Positions 1 to 8,705 of a stretch of DNA of 34,231 nt are shown in pieces. Source of the stretch: Actinomycetota bacterium (GTDB lineage: Bacteria > Actinomycetota > Thermoleophilia > Gaiellales > Gaiellaceae). The notes under the pieces are model-generated. The model was not told the origin of the DNA. It saw nothing but the letters and a program-made list of their open reading frames with translations, and did no database searches. The stretch is taken from positions 4,146 through 38,376 of the forward strand of contig PMNA01000032.1 in NCBI GenBank assembly GCA_003162055.1. The letters run 5' to 3'. The position numbers and the translations under genes are program-made. Position 1 is the first letter of the stretch, and each line of letters opens with the position of its first letter.

Positions 1-1513
1 CGGGCTCGACGGCTTCCGCCTCGGCCTCGTCTTCGACGATCGGCGCGGTCTCGGCCGCTGCTTCGTCTTCGCTCACGACAGGCTGCGACTCGTCCGCCGC
101 GACGTCGCCGCTTTCGCCTGCCGGTGCACTCGGGGTATCGGGGGCGACCGAAGCGCCGGAATCGATGAAGTCGGCCACGTCGGCCGTGATCACGTTCACC
201 TCGCCTCGCATCCAGGCGGGCGCCGTGAGCGGTTGATCCTCCTCGCCCGAGGATGCGTCTGCGACCTCCTCCGCCCCCTCGGGCGGTTGCTCGTACGCGG
301 GCTCCTCATCGTCGGAGGCGACCGGCTCCGGAGCGACCTCCGGAGGAGTCTCCTCCCAAGCTTGCTCGACCGGCTGCTCGGCTTCTACGATCGGCGCTGC
401 CGCCTCTTCAAACGGCTGCCCGGCTTCTTCAACCGGCTGCTCGGCGCCGTACTGACCGGCGCTCAGATCGGTGCTCTCCTCAGGCGGTTCCGCCGGCGGC
501 GGCGGTCCGGCTTCTCCGGCGCGCCAGGCATTTCCCTCCAGCAGCGAGGGATCGTCGTAATAACCGAACTCACCCATCTGTACCTCGGCGGGAAGCTGCT
601 CCTCGGGCTTCGTGATGCTCTCGGTCTCCGGGATGGGTTGGAACTCGCCGAACGTCGGGTATTCGATTTCCCCCTCGACGATGATTGGGCGAATCTCGTG
701 CGTCGAGGGCTCGGGAGCAGGCGCGGCTGCTTCCTGATCGCCCGAATCGACCGCGACCGGCTCGAGCGGAGCCGACTCGGGCTCCGTTGCAGGCTCCGCG
801 ACGGGCGCCGCGACGGGCGCCGGCTCGACCGGGGCGAACTGATAGTCGGTAGCTGGAGCGACCACCAGCCCTGGAGTCGGAGCGTCGCCGAGCACCTCGT
901 CGATCAGACGTACAAGCACGCTCGGCGCGCCGACGACGAATCGAACCTCGGGGCCGAGTTGAACGCGCAAGCGTTCCATGGCCGTCTCGTCGGGGTCGGC
1001 CATGGCGACCACCGGCAGGCCGAATTCGGTCACGACCGGCAGTGCCACCTCGCTGCGCGCGTTGTCGTAGCTCATGGCACGGGCCAGCTCGCGATCGATG
1101 GCGATCTTGTCGAGATCGGCGTAGGGCAAGCCCTTCTGCCCCGCAAGTAGCCGGGCCAGATCCTCCTCGCTCAACCAGCCGCGCGAGAGCAGCACCTCGC
1201 CCAGGCGCTTGCCCGAGCGAAGCCCCTCGGCGAGCGCGTCCTCGAGCTGCTGCGGCGCGATCAAACCGGCCCGAAAGATGAGCGTCCCGAGCGGCATATC
1301 GAGCATCTCGTCCGCACCCTCCACGGGTTGGAACTGCGACTCGACCGACGTCTCGGGCTGCGCCTCGGGCATCTGTAGAGGCTCGCTCGGCGGCGGCACC
1401 TCCGGCGGAGGCGGAAGTACGGGTGCTGCGGCAGCAGGCTCGGGCGCTACCGGGGGGACGTCCGGAGTCGGAGTATCGGGCTCACTTTCTTGTTTACGAC
1501 GATGAAAAGGCAC
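1..1513 (-). CDS. MshEN-domain protein with acidic Pro/Glu-rich tail (C-terminus off left edge)
   Basis: The minus frame is open from a GTG at 1513 to the window edge (504 complete codons). The start has a GGAGG Shine-Dalgarno eight bases upstream. Residues 1-70 are Pro-rich linker. Residues ~74-209 form an MshEN/T2SSE_N-type domain, the module found at the N-terminus of type II secretion and type IV pilus ATPases. Residues 103-126 match the 24-residue c-di-GMP-binding pattern of that family: RLG at 103-105, Gly112, Leu residues at regular spacing and a closing Gln126. After ~210 the protein is low-complexity, rich in Glu, Pro and Ala, with repeated EQPVE-like units. No Walker ATPase motif appears in the visible part. 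It follows the PilB-like gene by 69 bp on the same strand, so a regulatory or adaptor role in the pilus machine is likely, but the exact function is inferred. Confidence 0.85.
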   Translation of the reverse strand, partial: MPFHRRKQESEPDTPTPDVPPVAPEPAAAAPVLPPPPEVPPPSEPLQMPEAQPETSVESQFQPVEGADEMLDMPLGTLIFRAGLIAPQQLEDALAEGLRSGKRLGEVLLSRGWLSEEDLARLLAGQKGLPYADLDKIAIDRELARAMSYDNARSEVALPVVTEFGLPVVAMADPDETAMERLRVQLGPEVRFVVGAPSVLVRLIDEVLGDAPTPGLVVAPATDYQFAPVEPAPVAAPVAEPATEPESAPLEPVAVDSGDQEAAAPAPEPSTHEIRPIIVEGEIEYPTFGEFQPIPETESITKPEEQLPAEVQMGEFGYYDDPSLLEGNAWRAGEAGPPPPAEPPEESTDLSAGQYGAEQPVEEAGQPFEEAAAPIVEAEQPVEQAWEETPPEVAPEPVASDDEEPAYEQPPEGAEEVADASSGEEDQPLTAPAWMRGEVNVITADVADFIDSGASVAPDTPSAPAGESGDVAADESQPVVSEDEAAAETAPIVEDEAEAEAVEP

Positions 1514-1582
1514 TTCTCACGCCTCCGCAATCACCGGCGCCCGACTTCGAGCGCGTTGACACGCACACTGTAGCGCCGAGGT

Positions 1583-3370
1583 CTAGCTCGCAACGACACG
1601 AGCCAGTTCCTCGATCGAAGTCAATCCTTGAGCGACCTTGTCCATGCCCTCGTCCCACATCGTGCGCATGCCCAATTTGATCGCACGCGTTCTCAGCTCC
1701 TCATGAGAAGGCTTCGTCGCCGAGTAGGCGGCCAGTTCGTCGCTCATGTTCAGGAACTCGAAAACACCGAGCCGGCCCTTGAAGCCGGTCTGGTTGCAGC
1801 GTGGGCAGCCGACCTTGCGATAGAAGGCCATTCCGTCGAGCCGGGCGGCCTTGTCGGGCGAGACGTTCGCCGCGATCATCTCGTCGACCGAGGGTGAATA
1901 CATCTCGGCGCAGTTGGTGCAAAGGCGGCGGGCTAGGCGCTGAGCCAGAACGCCCGAGACGGCGGCGCTGGTGAGGAAGGGCTCGACGCCCATCTCGTTC
2001 AGGCGCGTGAGCGCGCTCGGAGCGTCGTTGGTATGCAGAGACGAGAGCACCATGTGACCGGTGAGCGCCGCCTCGATCGAGATCTTGGCCGTCTCGGGGT
2101 CGCGGATCTCCCCCACCATCAGGACGTCGGGGTCGGCACGCAGGATCGAGCGCAGGACGGCCGCAAAGGTCAGTCCGGCCTTGGTGTTGATCTGAACTTG
2201 GTTGATGCCCTGCAGCCGGTACTCGACCGGATCCTCGACGGTGATGACGTTGACCGAGGGCTGAGCGACGATGTGCAAGGCCGCATACAGCGTGGTCGAC
2301 TTACCGGAGCCGGTCGGTCCGGTGACGAGCAGGGTGCCGGTCGGCTTCTTGACCACGTGCTCCAGCGCCTCGCGCATCTCGTCGGCCAGACCGAGGCCCT
2401 CCAGCGTCGGCGCCTTCTTCGACTTGTCGATCAGGCGCATCACGACGCATTCGCCTTCGACCGTCGGCAGTACCGCGACGCGGATGTCGAGCATCCGGCC
2501 TGCCGCCTTGGCGTTCAACGAGATACGCCCATCCTGGGGCTTGCGGCGCTCGGCGATGTCGAGCTTGGCCAGCACCTTGAGGCGCGTCGTGACACCCGAG
2601 GCCATGCGCCGCGGAACACGCTGGACCTCTTGCAGCACACCGTCGATTCGGTAGCGGATGACGAGCGCGTCCTCCTCGGGCATGAAGTGGATGTCGCTCG
2701 CCCCGTCTTCGGCACCCTGGAAGATGATCGCGTTCACCAGTCGCACGAGTGGCGCGTCCGAGATGCCGTCGTCGGCCTCGAGGTCTTCGATCTCCGCGTC
2801 CTCATCGACTACTTCGACGTCTTCCAGCGCCGCCGATTGAGCATGCAGGGTCTCGTTGGCGCGCTGCAATCCTTGCAGCTCTTCGAGGATCTCTTCGCTC
2901 GATGCGACGCCGAGCTCGACGTGGTGTTGCGTTGCCAACTTCAGCTCGTCGACGCCGGTCACGTCGGAGGGGTCGGCGATCGCTACGAGCAGGCGGTTGT
3001 CGGAAAGTTTGTAAGGAAGGGCGACGACCCTTTCGAGGACGTGAATCGGGATCGAGGCAACCGCGTCGGGAGAGATCTTCTCGTCGGAAAGTGAGATCAG
3101 AGGCAGGTGGAAGTGCGACGCCCGAACCTCGGCCACCCGCGTTGCGGGAATCACGCCTTTCTCGGTCAGCGCGGCGATGAGCGAGCCAGAGGCCCCGGCG
3201 TCGCTGCGCGCCTGGGCGAGCTTGTCGGCCGTTACCAGGCCGGTTGCCTCGATCAGATCTCCGAGGAGCTCTACGAGCTCGTTGATCTTCCGCGCGCCGG
3301 CCAGCGGGCGTGCGCTCCCGCGCGCGCTCGCGCGTCCCCCACTCTTTGTGGACTGACGTTCTTCGGCCAT
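1583..3370 (-). CDS. pilB: Type IV pilus assembly ATPase, PilB/GspE family
   Basis: This 595-residue protein has the length and layout of PilB/GspE. An N-terminal MshEN-like domain (~30-165) is followed by an acidic linker (~180-205), the N2 domain and the RecA-like motor. Walker A GPTGSGKST is at 351-359, the Walker B region DPDVLMVGEIRD starts at 413, and the His-box SSLHTND is near 443-449. A four-Cys zinc site (C484, C487, C522, C525) is typical of extension ATPases and absent from PilT. It should power pilin polymerisation at the cytoplasmic membrane. The start ATG has a GAGGG-type RBS. The prepilin peptidase gene lies 141 bp upstream. In its MshEN domain the c-di-GMP-type motifs are degenerate: no RLG, and no closing Gln. 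This contrasts with the neighbouring stand-alone MshEN protein. Confidence 0.95.
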   Translation of the reverse strand: MAEERQSTKSGGRASARGSARPLAGARKINELVELLGDLIEATGLVTADKLAQARSDAGASGSLIAALTEKGVIPATRVAEVRASHFHLPLISLSDEKISPDAVASIPIHVLERVVALPYKLSDNRLLVAIADPSDVTGVDELKLATQHHVELGVASSEEILEELQGLQRANETLHAQSAALEDVEVVDEDAEIEDLEADDGISDAPLVRLVNAIIFQGAEDGASDIHFMPEEDALVIRYRIDGVLQEVQRVPRRMASGVTTRLKVLAKLDIAERRKPQDGRISLNAKAAGRMLDIRVAVLPTVEGECVVMRLIDKSKKAPTLEGLGLADEMREALEHVVKKPTGTLLVTGPTGSGKSTTLYAALHIVAQPSVNVITVEDPVEYRLQGINQVQINTKAGLTFAAVLRSILRADPDVLMVGEIRDPETAKISIEAALTGHMVLSSLHTNDAPSALTRLNEMGVEPFLTSAAVSGVLAQRLARRLCTNCAEMYSPSVDEMIAANVSPDKAARLDGMAFYRKVGCPRCNQTGFKGRLGVFEFLNMSDELAAYSATKPSHEELRTRAIKLGMRTMWDEGMDKVAQGLTSIEELARVVAS

Positions 3371-3511
3371 CTATCCCTCGAACGAGCTATCGGCAGCTTA
3401 AGGCCACTACTTGACACCGCCACGAGTGATGCAGATGGGCGAAAAATTCACCCACTCGATTGGCGCTTGCAGGTTTTTCGCGGGCGCGGGAAGCGCCCCG
3501 CCCGGGGATGG

Positions 3512-4258
3512 TCAAAGGAGCGACAGGTAGGCGTCGAGCAACGCCTTGCCGACGAAGAGCGCCACTACTCCGCCGAGCGCCAGGAAGGGAGCGAAGGGGA
3601 TCTTCATCTTGCGCGCCTTGGAGCCGTGGCGGATGAGCAGCCAGATCGAAGGCACGAGCGCGGCGACCATGCCCGCAGCGAACGCGACGACAACCGTGCG
3701 ACCGAGCATCGCACCGAGCAGAAAGGCCAGCTTCACATCGCCCATGCCCATTCCGCCCGGATAGAGCAGCGCCGTAAGGAGTAAGAAGCCCGACGCCGCG
3801 AAAGCGGCGATCGTCCACTCGACGGACAGGTGAAGTGCGGTCTGGGCAACGAGGACGATCACGGCGGACGGCAGCACGATCACGTTGGGGACGATGCGAT
3901 GCTCGAGGTCGGCAGCCGAGATGGCGACCAGCACGGCGCAGAAGAAGATCGCGGCGAGCACCTCCAGATGAAGCCCGAACTTCCAGACGCAACCCGACGC
4001 GAGCAGCGCCGTCACGAGCTCGACCGCCGGATAACGAAGTCCGATCGAAGCGCCGCAGTTACGACATCGGCCACGCAGAACGACGTAGGAGACAAGCGGG
4101 ATGTTGTCGTACCAGACGATCGCCTTCCCGCAGGTCATGCAGTGCGAGCCCGGGCGGACAATCGACTCGTGCAGCGGTACGCGGGCGGCGACGACGTTGA
4201 GAAAGCTGCCGAGCGCGAGCCCCGGCAAGAGAATGAAGATCGCGAGGGCTATGCTCAT
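3512..4258 (-). CDS. pilD: Prepilin peptidase (A24 family, PilD-like)
   Basis: The 248-residue polytopic membrane protein has the full A24A layout. A first membrane helix (~1-25) precedes a cytoplasmic loop with two CxxC pairs (C40/C43 and C65/C68). Catalytic aspartates are D117, in an AADLEH context, and D174, in the family motif GMGDVK. Several further hydrophobic segments follow. The enzyme cleaves prepilins after Gly and methylates the new N-terminus. Its substrates are probably the three prepilin-like proteins encoded divergently just upstream. The ATG at 4258 is the first in-frame start and places the first hydrophobic segment at the N-terminus, as expected. Confidence 0.95.
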   Translation of the reverse strand: MSIALAIFILLPGLALGSFLNVVAARVPLHESIVRPGSHCMTCGKAIVWYDNIPLVSYVVLRGRCRNCGASIGLRYPAVELVTALLASGCVWKFGLHLEVLAAIFFCAVLVAISAADLEHRIVPNVIVLPSAVIVLVAQTALHLSVEWTIAAFAASGFLLLTALLYPGGMGMGDVKLAFLLGAMLGRTVVVAFAAGMVAALVPSIWLLIRHGSKARKMKIPFAPFLALGGVVALFVGKALLDAYLSLL

Positions 4259-4435
4259 CGCTCGCGCTTCAGGGAATTGAATGGTGCTGGAGTCATCGCC
4301 GGGCTTCTGCTTTCGGCCTCGTCCGTGCCAAGGCTAACGGCTGTTTCTTCGCTCGCGCCCCTCTCACCCCTCCCAAGTGAGCGTAATTCAACGCCCGGCG
4401 CGAAAAACCCGAGAACCGAAACGGGTATGCCCTAT

Positions 4436-4462
4436 AGCGAGATTGGGGGACGAGGTCTCGCT
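4436..4462 (+). promoter_or_regulatory. Hairpin in the leader of the prepilin operon
   Basis: A perfect 7-bp inverted repeat, AGCGAGA and TCTCGCT with a 13-base loop, lies 33 bp upstream of the first prepilin ATG in the divergent pilD/prepilin intergenic region. It could be a leader structure or a regulator site. No recognised riboswitch core was seen. Confidence 0.3.
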
Positions 4463-4495
4463 CGTTTATGCCGAAGGTGTATTCAGGTGGACTGG

Positions 4496-5950
4496 ATGAA
4501 GTGCATCACGAAGAGGCTGCTTCGCGTCGTCCGACGTGAGGCTGGCGTCACGCTGATCGAAGCCATCATGGCCATCGTCATTTTCGGCATCGTCAGCACC
4601 TCGCTCATCACCGTGCTCTCATCCGCCTCGGCGTCCGATGCTCTTTCTAGGCAGCGAACGATCGGGCTCGAGCTGGCACAGCAGCAAGTCGAGTACATTC
4701 GCCAGCTGAGCTACGCGAACGTCGGCACCACTACGGGCAACCCGACAGGCGTTGTCACGCCCAGTCAGACGAAACTGGTGGCCGGGCTCTGGTACACACT
4801 CAAGACCCGCATCAGATGGGTGAACGACCCGATCCCGAGCAGCTTCGCTACGGGCGCGAACTACAAGCAGATCAGGGTCACCATTACCCGGAACACCGAC
4901 AACGCGCAGGTCGCGAGAGTCTTGACCTATTTGTCGTCCTCGACGCGCGCCCCCTACGGTGGCGTCAACAACGCGATCATCAACGTCACGACTCAGGACT
5001 ACGCTCTCAAGACGGCGCTCCAGAACGTCGCCGTGAACCTTACTGACGGGCCCACGCCCGCGAACGACGTAACCGACGAGACCGGCCTGGTCACCTTCCC
5101 GGCGCTGACGGCGAATCCAACCTCGGGCAATACCTCTTACTACGACATCGGGACAGGCCTGACCAACTACCAGACGCTCAGGGAGGACATCGGCCCCACC
5201 ACGCCCAGTCCCAGCCTGGCCGCGAACGCCGCGCACGTCCAGATCTCTCCTAGCCAGACGATATCGACGACCATCTACCTGTACCAACCGGTGACCTTCT
5301 GCATCCAGATCAACAACGCGGACGGAAGTTCATACGCGGGCTCCGCAAGCGTGGATGTGGGCGAGAACCTCTCCTCCTCCTCCTCGCTCCTCCGTAGCGC
5401 CGAGGAGTTCACACAGTCCGGCCCTGCTTCGGGCAGTTGCTACATAAACGTGACCGGAACAAGCGAGATCTCGGACGATCTCGGAGCCGAGGGGCTCATT
5501 CCCAGCGTCGTTTACCAACTGGGCGTCAGGGCCTCGACGACGACGACAGGTTGCTCAAGCACATCCTCCCCGAGCTGCTACTTCGCTGCCGCGACCGCCC
5601 AGCTCAGTGCGTCTGACGGTTACCCGAACACCCTCACCAAGACCATCGTCGTCACCCTCCCGGCTTCACCCAATGTGGCGACGACGAAAGCGTGCACGGT
5701 AACCGTGAAGAACTCGGGCGGTACCAAGCTGCAGAACGCCCGCGTTGACGTCGACGACTGGTCGAATACCGTTGCCGTTCCAAACATCTACCTCACCGGG
5801 ATGACTGGCAGCGTCGGAACGTACACCTTCTACGTCCCGGCGCAGGCCCACTATGACCTCTACGCACGAAGCGGAGCATTGCGCGGGAGCCTCGTCAATC
5901 AGGATTGGACAACGAACTCGTGCTCCGCCCTCGCGGTGACGGTCTCATGA
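4496..5950 (+). CDS. Prepilin-like minor pilin (PilV-like) with repeat-type extracellular domains
   Basis: The protein has 484 residues. The ATG at 4496 is preceded by AGGTGG at a good spacing and puts a class III-type prepilin signal at the N-terminus. A basic leader ends in EAG (cleavage after G17), then VTLIE with Glu at mature position +5, then a ~22-residue hydrophobic helix. The rest is Ser/Thr/Asn-rich and looks extracellular. Two stretches (~residues 165-225 and ~395-470) resemble carboxypeptidase-regulatory or prealbumin-like beta domains (INVTTQD..., CTVTVKN...). It is much longer than a major pilin, so a minor pilin or adhesin is most likely. Its stop overlaps the next start (ATGA), showing translational coupling. 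Confidence 0.85.
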   Translation: MKCITKRLLRVVRREAGVTLIEAIMAIVIFGIVSTSLITVLSSASASDALSRQRTIGLELAQQQVEYIRQLSYANVGTTTGNPTGVVTPSQTKLVAGLWYTLKTRIRWVNDPIPSSFATGANYKQIRVTITRNTDNAQVARVLTYLSSSTRAPYGGVNNAIINVTTQDYALKTALQNVAVNLTDGPTPANDVTDETGLVTFPALTANPTSGNTSYYDIGTGLTNYQTLREDIGPTTPSPSLAANAAHVQISPSQTISTTIYLYQPVTFCIQINNADGSSYAGSASVDVGENLSSSSSLLRSAEEFTQSGPASGSCYINVTGTSEISDDLGAEGLIPSVVYQLGVRASTTTTGCSSTSSPSCYFAAATAQLSASDGYPNTLTKTIVVTLPASPNVATTKACTVTVKNSGGTKLQNARVDVDDWSNTVAVPNIYLTGMTGSVGTYTFYVPAQAHYDLYARSGALRGSLVNQDWTTNSCSALAVTVS

Positions 5951-6636
5951 ACGGTGTGTCTACGTTTTACCGCCGCTGGGCAGCGATGGAGCGCGAGGGC
6001 GGGTTCACGCTGATCGAGATGCTGATCGTCGTGGTTCTGGTCGGCATCATGTCGGCCATGTTCGCGGCGACACTCAGCGCCGTCATCACCCGAAGCACGG
6101 CGGTGCAAGAGCAGAACACTCTTCAGACCTCGGTGCGCGCCTCGCTCAATCAGCTCGTGAGCGACGTCCGCGATGCTTCCTACGGAGACACGACCGTGCC
6201 GATCATCAGCTACACCTCCAGCTCGATCGCCTTCTATTCACCCGATCGTTTGGGACACATGCGCAGGATCAAGTACTGGGTGGGCGGCACATCGGCTGAT
6301 TGGTACATGTACCGCCAAGTGACCACGAGCACGAACAAGAATGGGCCGCCTTGGACGGGAATCAGCAGCGATACCGGCCCCGTCGAGACGCTCTTCGACT
6401 CGATTCGGAATCCCACCACCGTCTTTCAGTACTGCACGTCGACTCCGCGCGATATGGCGCTCTCTCCGACAAACCCGACTTCTCCCCAGCTCATAACCTG
6501 GCAGTGCACCGCTCCAACCGATGTCTCGTATCTCAAGACCATGGTCACGCAAGTAGCGATAGCACCCATCGCGTCAAGCGCGCCGTACTACTACGGCGCG
6601 GTCGCAACCCTGAGGTGGAACGTATCATCATCATGA
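5947..6636 (+). CDS. Prepilin-type protein (PilW/PilJ-like minor pilin)
   Basis: The protein has 229 residues. Its start overlaps the upstream stop by ATGA (5947-5950), so the longer open frame from 5905 is not used. The N-terminus carries a prepilin signal: EREGG with cleavage after G19, then FTLIE with Glu at +5, and a hydrophobic helix to ~residue 43. The remaining ~185 residues form a soluble pseudopilin-like head with many Ser, Thr and Tyr. Such proteins seed or cap pilus assembly in a minor-pilin complex. It is the middle gene of a three-gene coupled operon. Confidence 0.88.
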   Translation: MNGVSTFYRRWAAMEREGGFTLIEMLIVVVLVGIMSAMFAATLSAVITRSTAVQEQNTLQTSVRASLNQLVSDVRDASYGDTTVPIISYTSSSIAFYSPDRLGHMRRIKYWVGGTSADWYMYRQVTTSTNKNGPPWTGISSDTGPVETLFDSIRNPTTVFQYCTSTPRDMALSPTNPTSPQLITWQCTAPTDVSYLKTMVTQVAIAPIASSAPYYYGAVATLRWNVSSS

Positions 6637-8525
6637 GAAACCTAAAGAGATTCTTCGCACGCGAGGGCGGATTCGCAATGCTCACGGTCGTCTGCATGGT
6701 CTCGCTCCTCACGGTCCTCGCCGTCGTGCTGGTCGACCAAGTTACCGCGGAGTCCAATCGCGCCACGGACGCAGTCAAGAAGGACGCCGTTTATCAGGCA
6801 GCCGAAGCAGGCATTAACGACTACGTCGCCAAGCTGCTCGACGATCCTCAGTACTACAACCACTATGTCGCCAACGGCGAAGCGACGCGGACGTCGTGCA
6901 CGACCTACTCTCTAGGAGTCTGCAACGCTTGGGGTTCCCTCGTCGTCTCCCACGGCTCTGCCTGGACTCCGGGCACTCACTGGGGATACAAAAACCCCAG
7001 CGCCACGAATAACGAGGATAACTGGTACCAGGGAACCGGCAACGTCTACGGCAACTCGACCATTCTGAAGGGTTACGCCTACGACCTGATGATCACACCG
7101 CCGAGCCCCACGCTCGCGACAAACTACGTCACGATCCTGTCCACCGGCTGCAAGCTCGTCTCGGGCGGAACGACCTGCGACACGACCGTTCCTGAGCAAT
7201 CGATCGAGACGCGCGTGAGGAGATCGACTCCGGCCGACTACCAGTTCATGTGGCCCGGTAGCGTCTCTTACGGAGACGACGCCACGACTTACGGAACGGT
7301 TTACGCGGGCGGGACTATCAGTCACAGCGGTACCGCGTACGGGAACCTGGAGTCGGAAGTGAGCGTGACCGGCTCGCCGACTCTCAAGAATGGAGCGAAG
7401 ATCTACACGCCCACCACGAACCCGAGTATCCGCACGCTCGTCAACCCCGCGATCTTCTCGTCCCCCACTCTCGTGAGCAACTCTTCCTTCGCCGTTTCGC
7501 TGGCGGACGTCAAGCGCGCGGCCGGGCAGAACGTTCCCTCGACCGATTTCGAAGATTCGACCGCAAGCGCTTGGCGCTTCAACTTCTCTCAGAACGGCAC
7601 CGTCCAGGTATGGAGATGCATCAACAGCTCGACTCCGCAAACCACCCAGCCATACTGCAACGACGTCGCGCTCAGCAGTGGTGTGACGCTGAAGTCGAAC
7701 AGCTCGACCACCATGACCGTAAACGGGAACACGGCCTCCTTCCCGAGCTCCGGCACGCTCTACATCGGCCCCTCCGGCAGCGTCACCACGGCGGTCACCT
7801 ACACGGGCACGACGGGCACGGCGGACAGCTCGACCAGCGGAACGTTCACCGGGGTCAAGTGCAGCTCGTGCGGCTCGGGGGGAACAACTTTCAACGCCGG
7901 CACGATCGTATCCGACGTCTCGGGCGGGCTGCCCAGCCCCAACCCCGTATACAACGGACCGGTTCCGGGGAACGGCGCCTTCTACACCGGCCAGGACGCG
8001 ATCATCTCCTGGCCGAGCGCTATTACCGGGTACAGCAGCGACGGCTCGAGCATCGTCAACGGTAGCGTGACCGTCGCCACGAACCAGGACGTCGTGGTCG
8101 GCGGAGACATCTACTACAACTCCGACCCGGCACACGGTGGAGGCCCGAACGACGACGTGCTCGGACTGATCGCCAACAGCGACGTCTGGATGGCCTCGTG
8201 GTCCCCTGATGGCACTACCTCCGCACCATTCGAGTGGCGCGCAGCCTCTATCGCCCTGACAGGCACCTGGTCGTCCGCCGCGTCGTGCTCGACGAACCGA
8301 GCGAACGGCTCCACGCTGCTGTTCATAGGCTCGTCAACGGCCCAGACGGCGGGCTGCGCATCCGATTTCGACAACCGCTCTTACGTATCCGACGACGGTT
8401 CGTACAGCAGCACCTTCAACGCCCTTCAGTCTCTGTTCCCGCCGTGGTATCCGGTGATCAACGGCATGGAGACCACGGTGCTCTTCGAAACCGTTCCGAC
8501 CAACACCACAATCCCGGTCGGTTAA
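6633..8525 (+). CDS. Long PilX-like prepilin-domain protein, possible pilus-tip adhesin
   Basis: The protein has 630 residues. The ATG at 6633 overlaps the previous stop (ATGA). The N-terminus REGG/FAMLT is prepilin-like with cleavage after G13, but mature position +5 is Thr instead of Glu, as is common in PilX/GspK-type subunits. A hydrophobic helix (~14-35) is followed by an AAEAGINDY segment typical of PilX N-termini. The C-terminal ~550 residues are Ser/Thr/Gly-rich, predicted beta-rich and unusually long for PilX. They contain scattered Cys residues. A tip or adhesive subunit that lacks Glu5 is a reasonable reading; the ligand is unknown. Confidence 0.82.
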   Translation: MRNLKRFFAREGGFAMLTVVCMVSLLTVLAVVLVDQVTAESNRATDAVKKDAVYQAAEAGINDYVAKLLDDPQYYNHYVANGEATRTSCTTYSLGVCNAWGSLVVSHGSAWTPGTHWGYKNPSATNNEDNWYQGTGNVYGNSTILKGYAYDLMITPPSPTLATNYVTILSTGCKLVSGGTTCDTTVPEQSIETRVRRSTPADYQFMWPGSVSYGDDATTYGTVYAGGTISHSGTAYGNLESEVSVTGSPTLKNGAKIYTPTTNPSIRTLVNPAIFSSPTLVSNSSFAVSLADVKRAAGQNVPSTDFEDSTASAWRFNFSQNGTVQVWRCINSSTPQTTQPYCNDVALSSGVTLKSNSSTTMTVNGNTASFPSSGTLYIGPSGSVTTAVTYTGTTGTADSSTSGTFTGVKCSSCGSGGTTFNAGTIVSDVSGGLPSPNPVYNGPVPGNGAFYTGQDAIISWPSAITGYSSDGSSIVNGSVTVATNQDVVVGGDIYYNSDPAHGGGPNDDVLGLIANSDVWMASWSPDGTTSAPFEWRAASIALTGTWSSAASCSTNRANGSTLLFIGSSTAQTAGCASDFDNRSYVSDDGSYSSTFNALQSLFPPWYPVINGMETTVLFETVPTNTTIPVG

Positions 8526-8544
8526 GCGCACCGGTTCGTTTCGG

Positions 8545-8647
8545 GGCCAGAAGTTTTCTGGGCCGTCGAAGGGGGTAGCGGGCAGTCGCGGCGCGCGCGA
8601 TCCACTACACGCGCAATGTGAGGGGGCGCTCGGCCTAAGCCCCTCAC
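8545..8647. terminator. Two hairpins in a convergent intergenic region (candidate bidirectional termination)
   Basis: Between the end of the prepilin operon (8525, +) and the end of the PASTA gene (8706, -) lie two stem-loops. At 8545-8564, GGCCAGAA pairs with TTCTGGGCC (one bulged base). At 8618-8647, GTGAGGGG pairs with CCCCTCAC. Neither is followed by a clear T-run, so intrinsic termination is only suggested by their placement. Confidence 0.4.
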
Positions 8648-8705
8648 CGTCTCGTGGGCGAGCCTAGATTAGCGGACGTGTGTCCGGCTTACCGGCAGCG
8701 GCCTC

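Noticed and set aside
233-1505. Plus-strand open frames of up to 305 residues at the left edge
   Set aside because: They are antisense to the minus-strand MshEN protein, whose translation shows a clear domain; the plus frames give only Arg/Leu-rich low-complexity peptides.
2033-3094. 353-residue plus-strand frame
   Set aside because: Antisense shadow of the pilB gene, which carries all expected motifs.
6912-8135. 407-residue minus-strand frame
   Set aside because: Antisense to the PilX-like gene; no domains, and composition is typical of a high-GC shadow.
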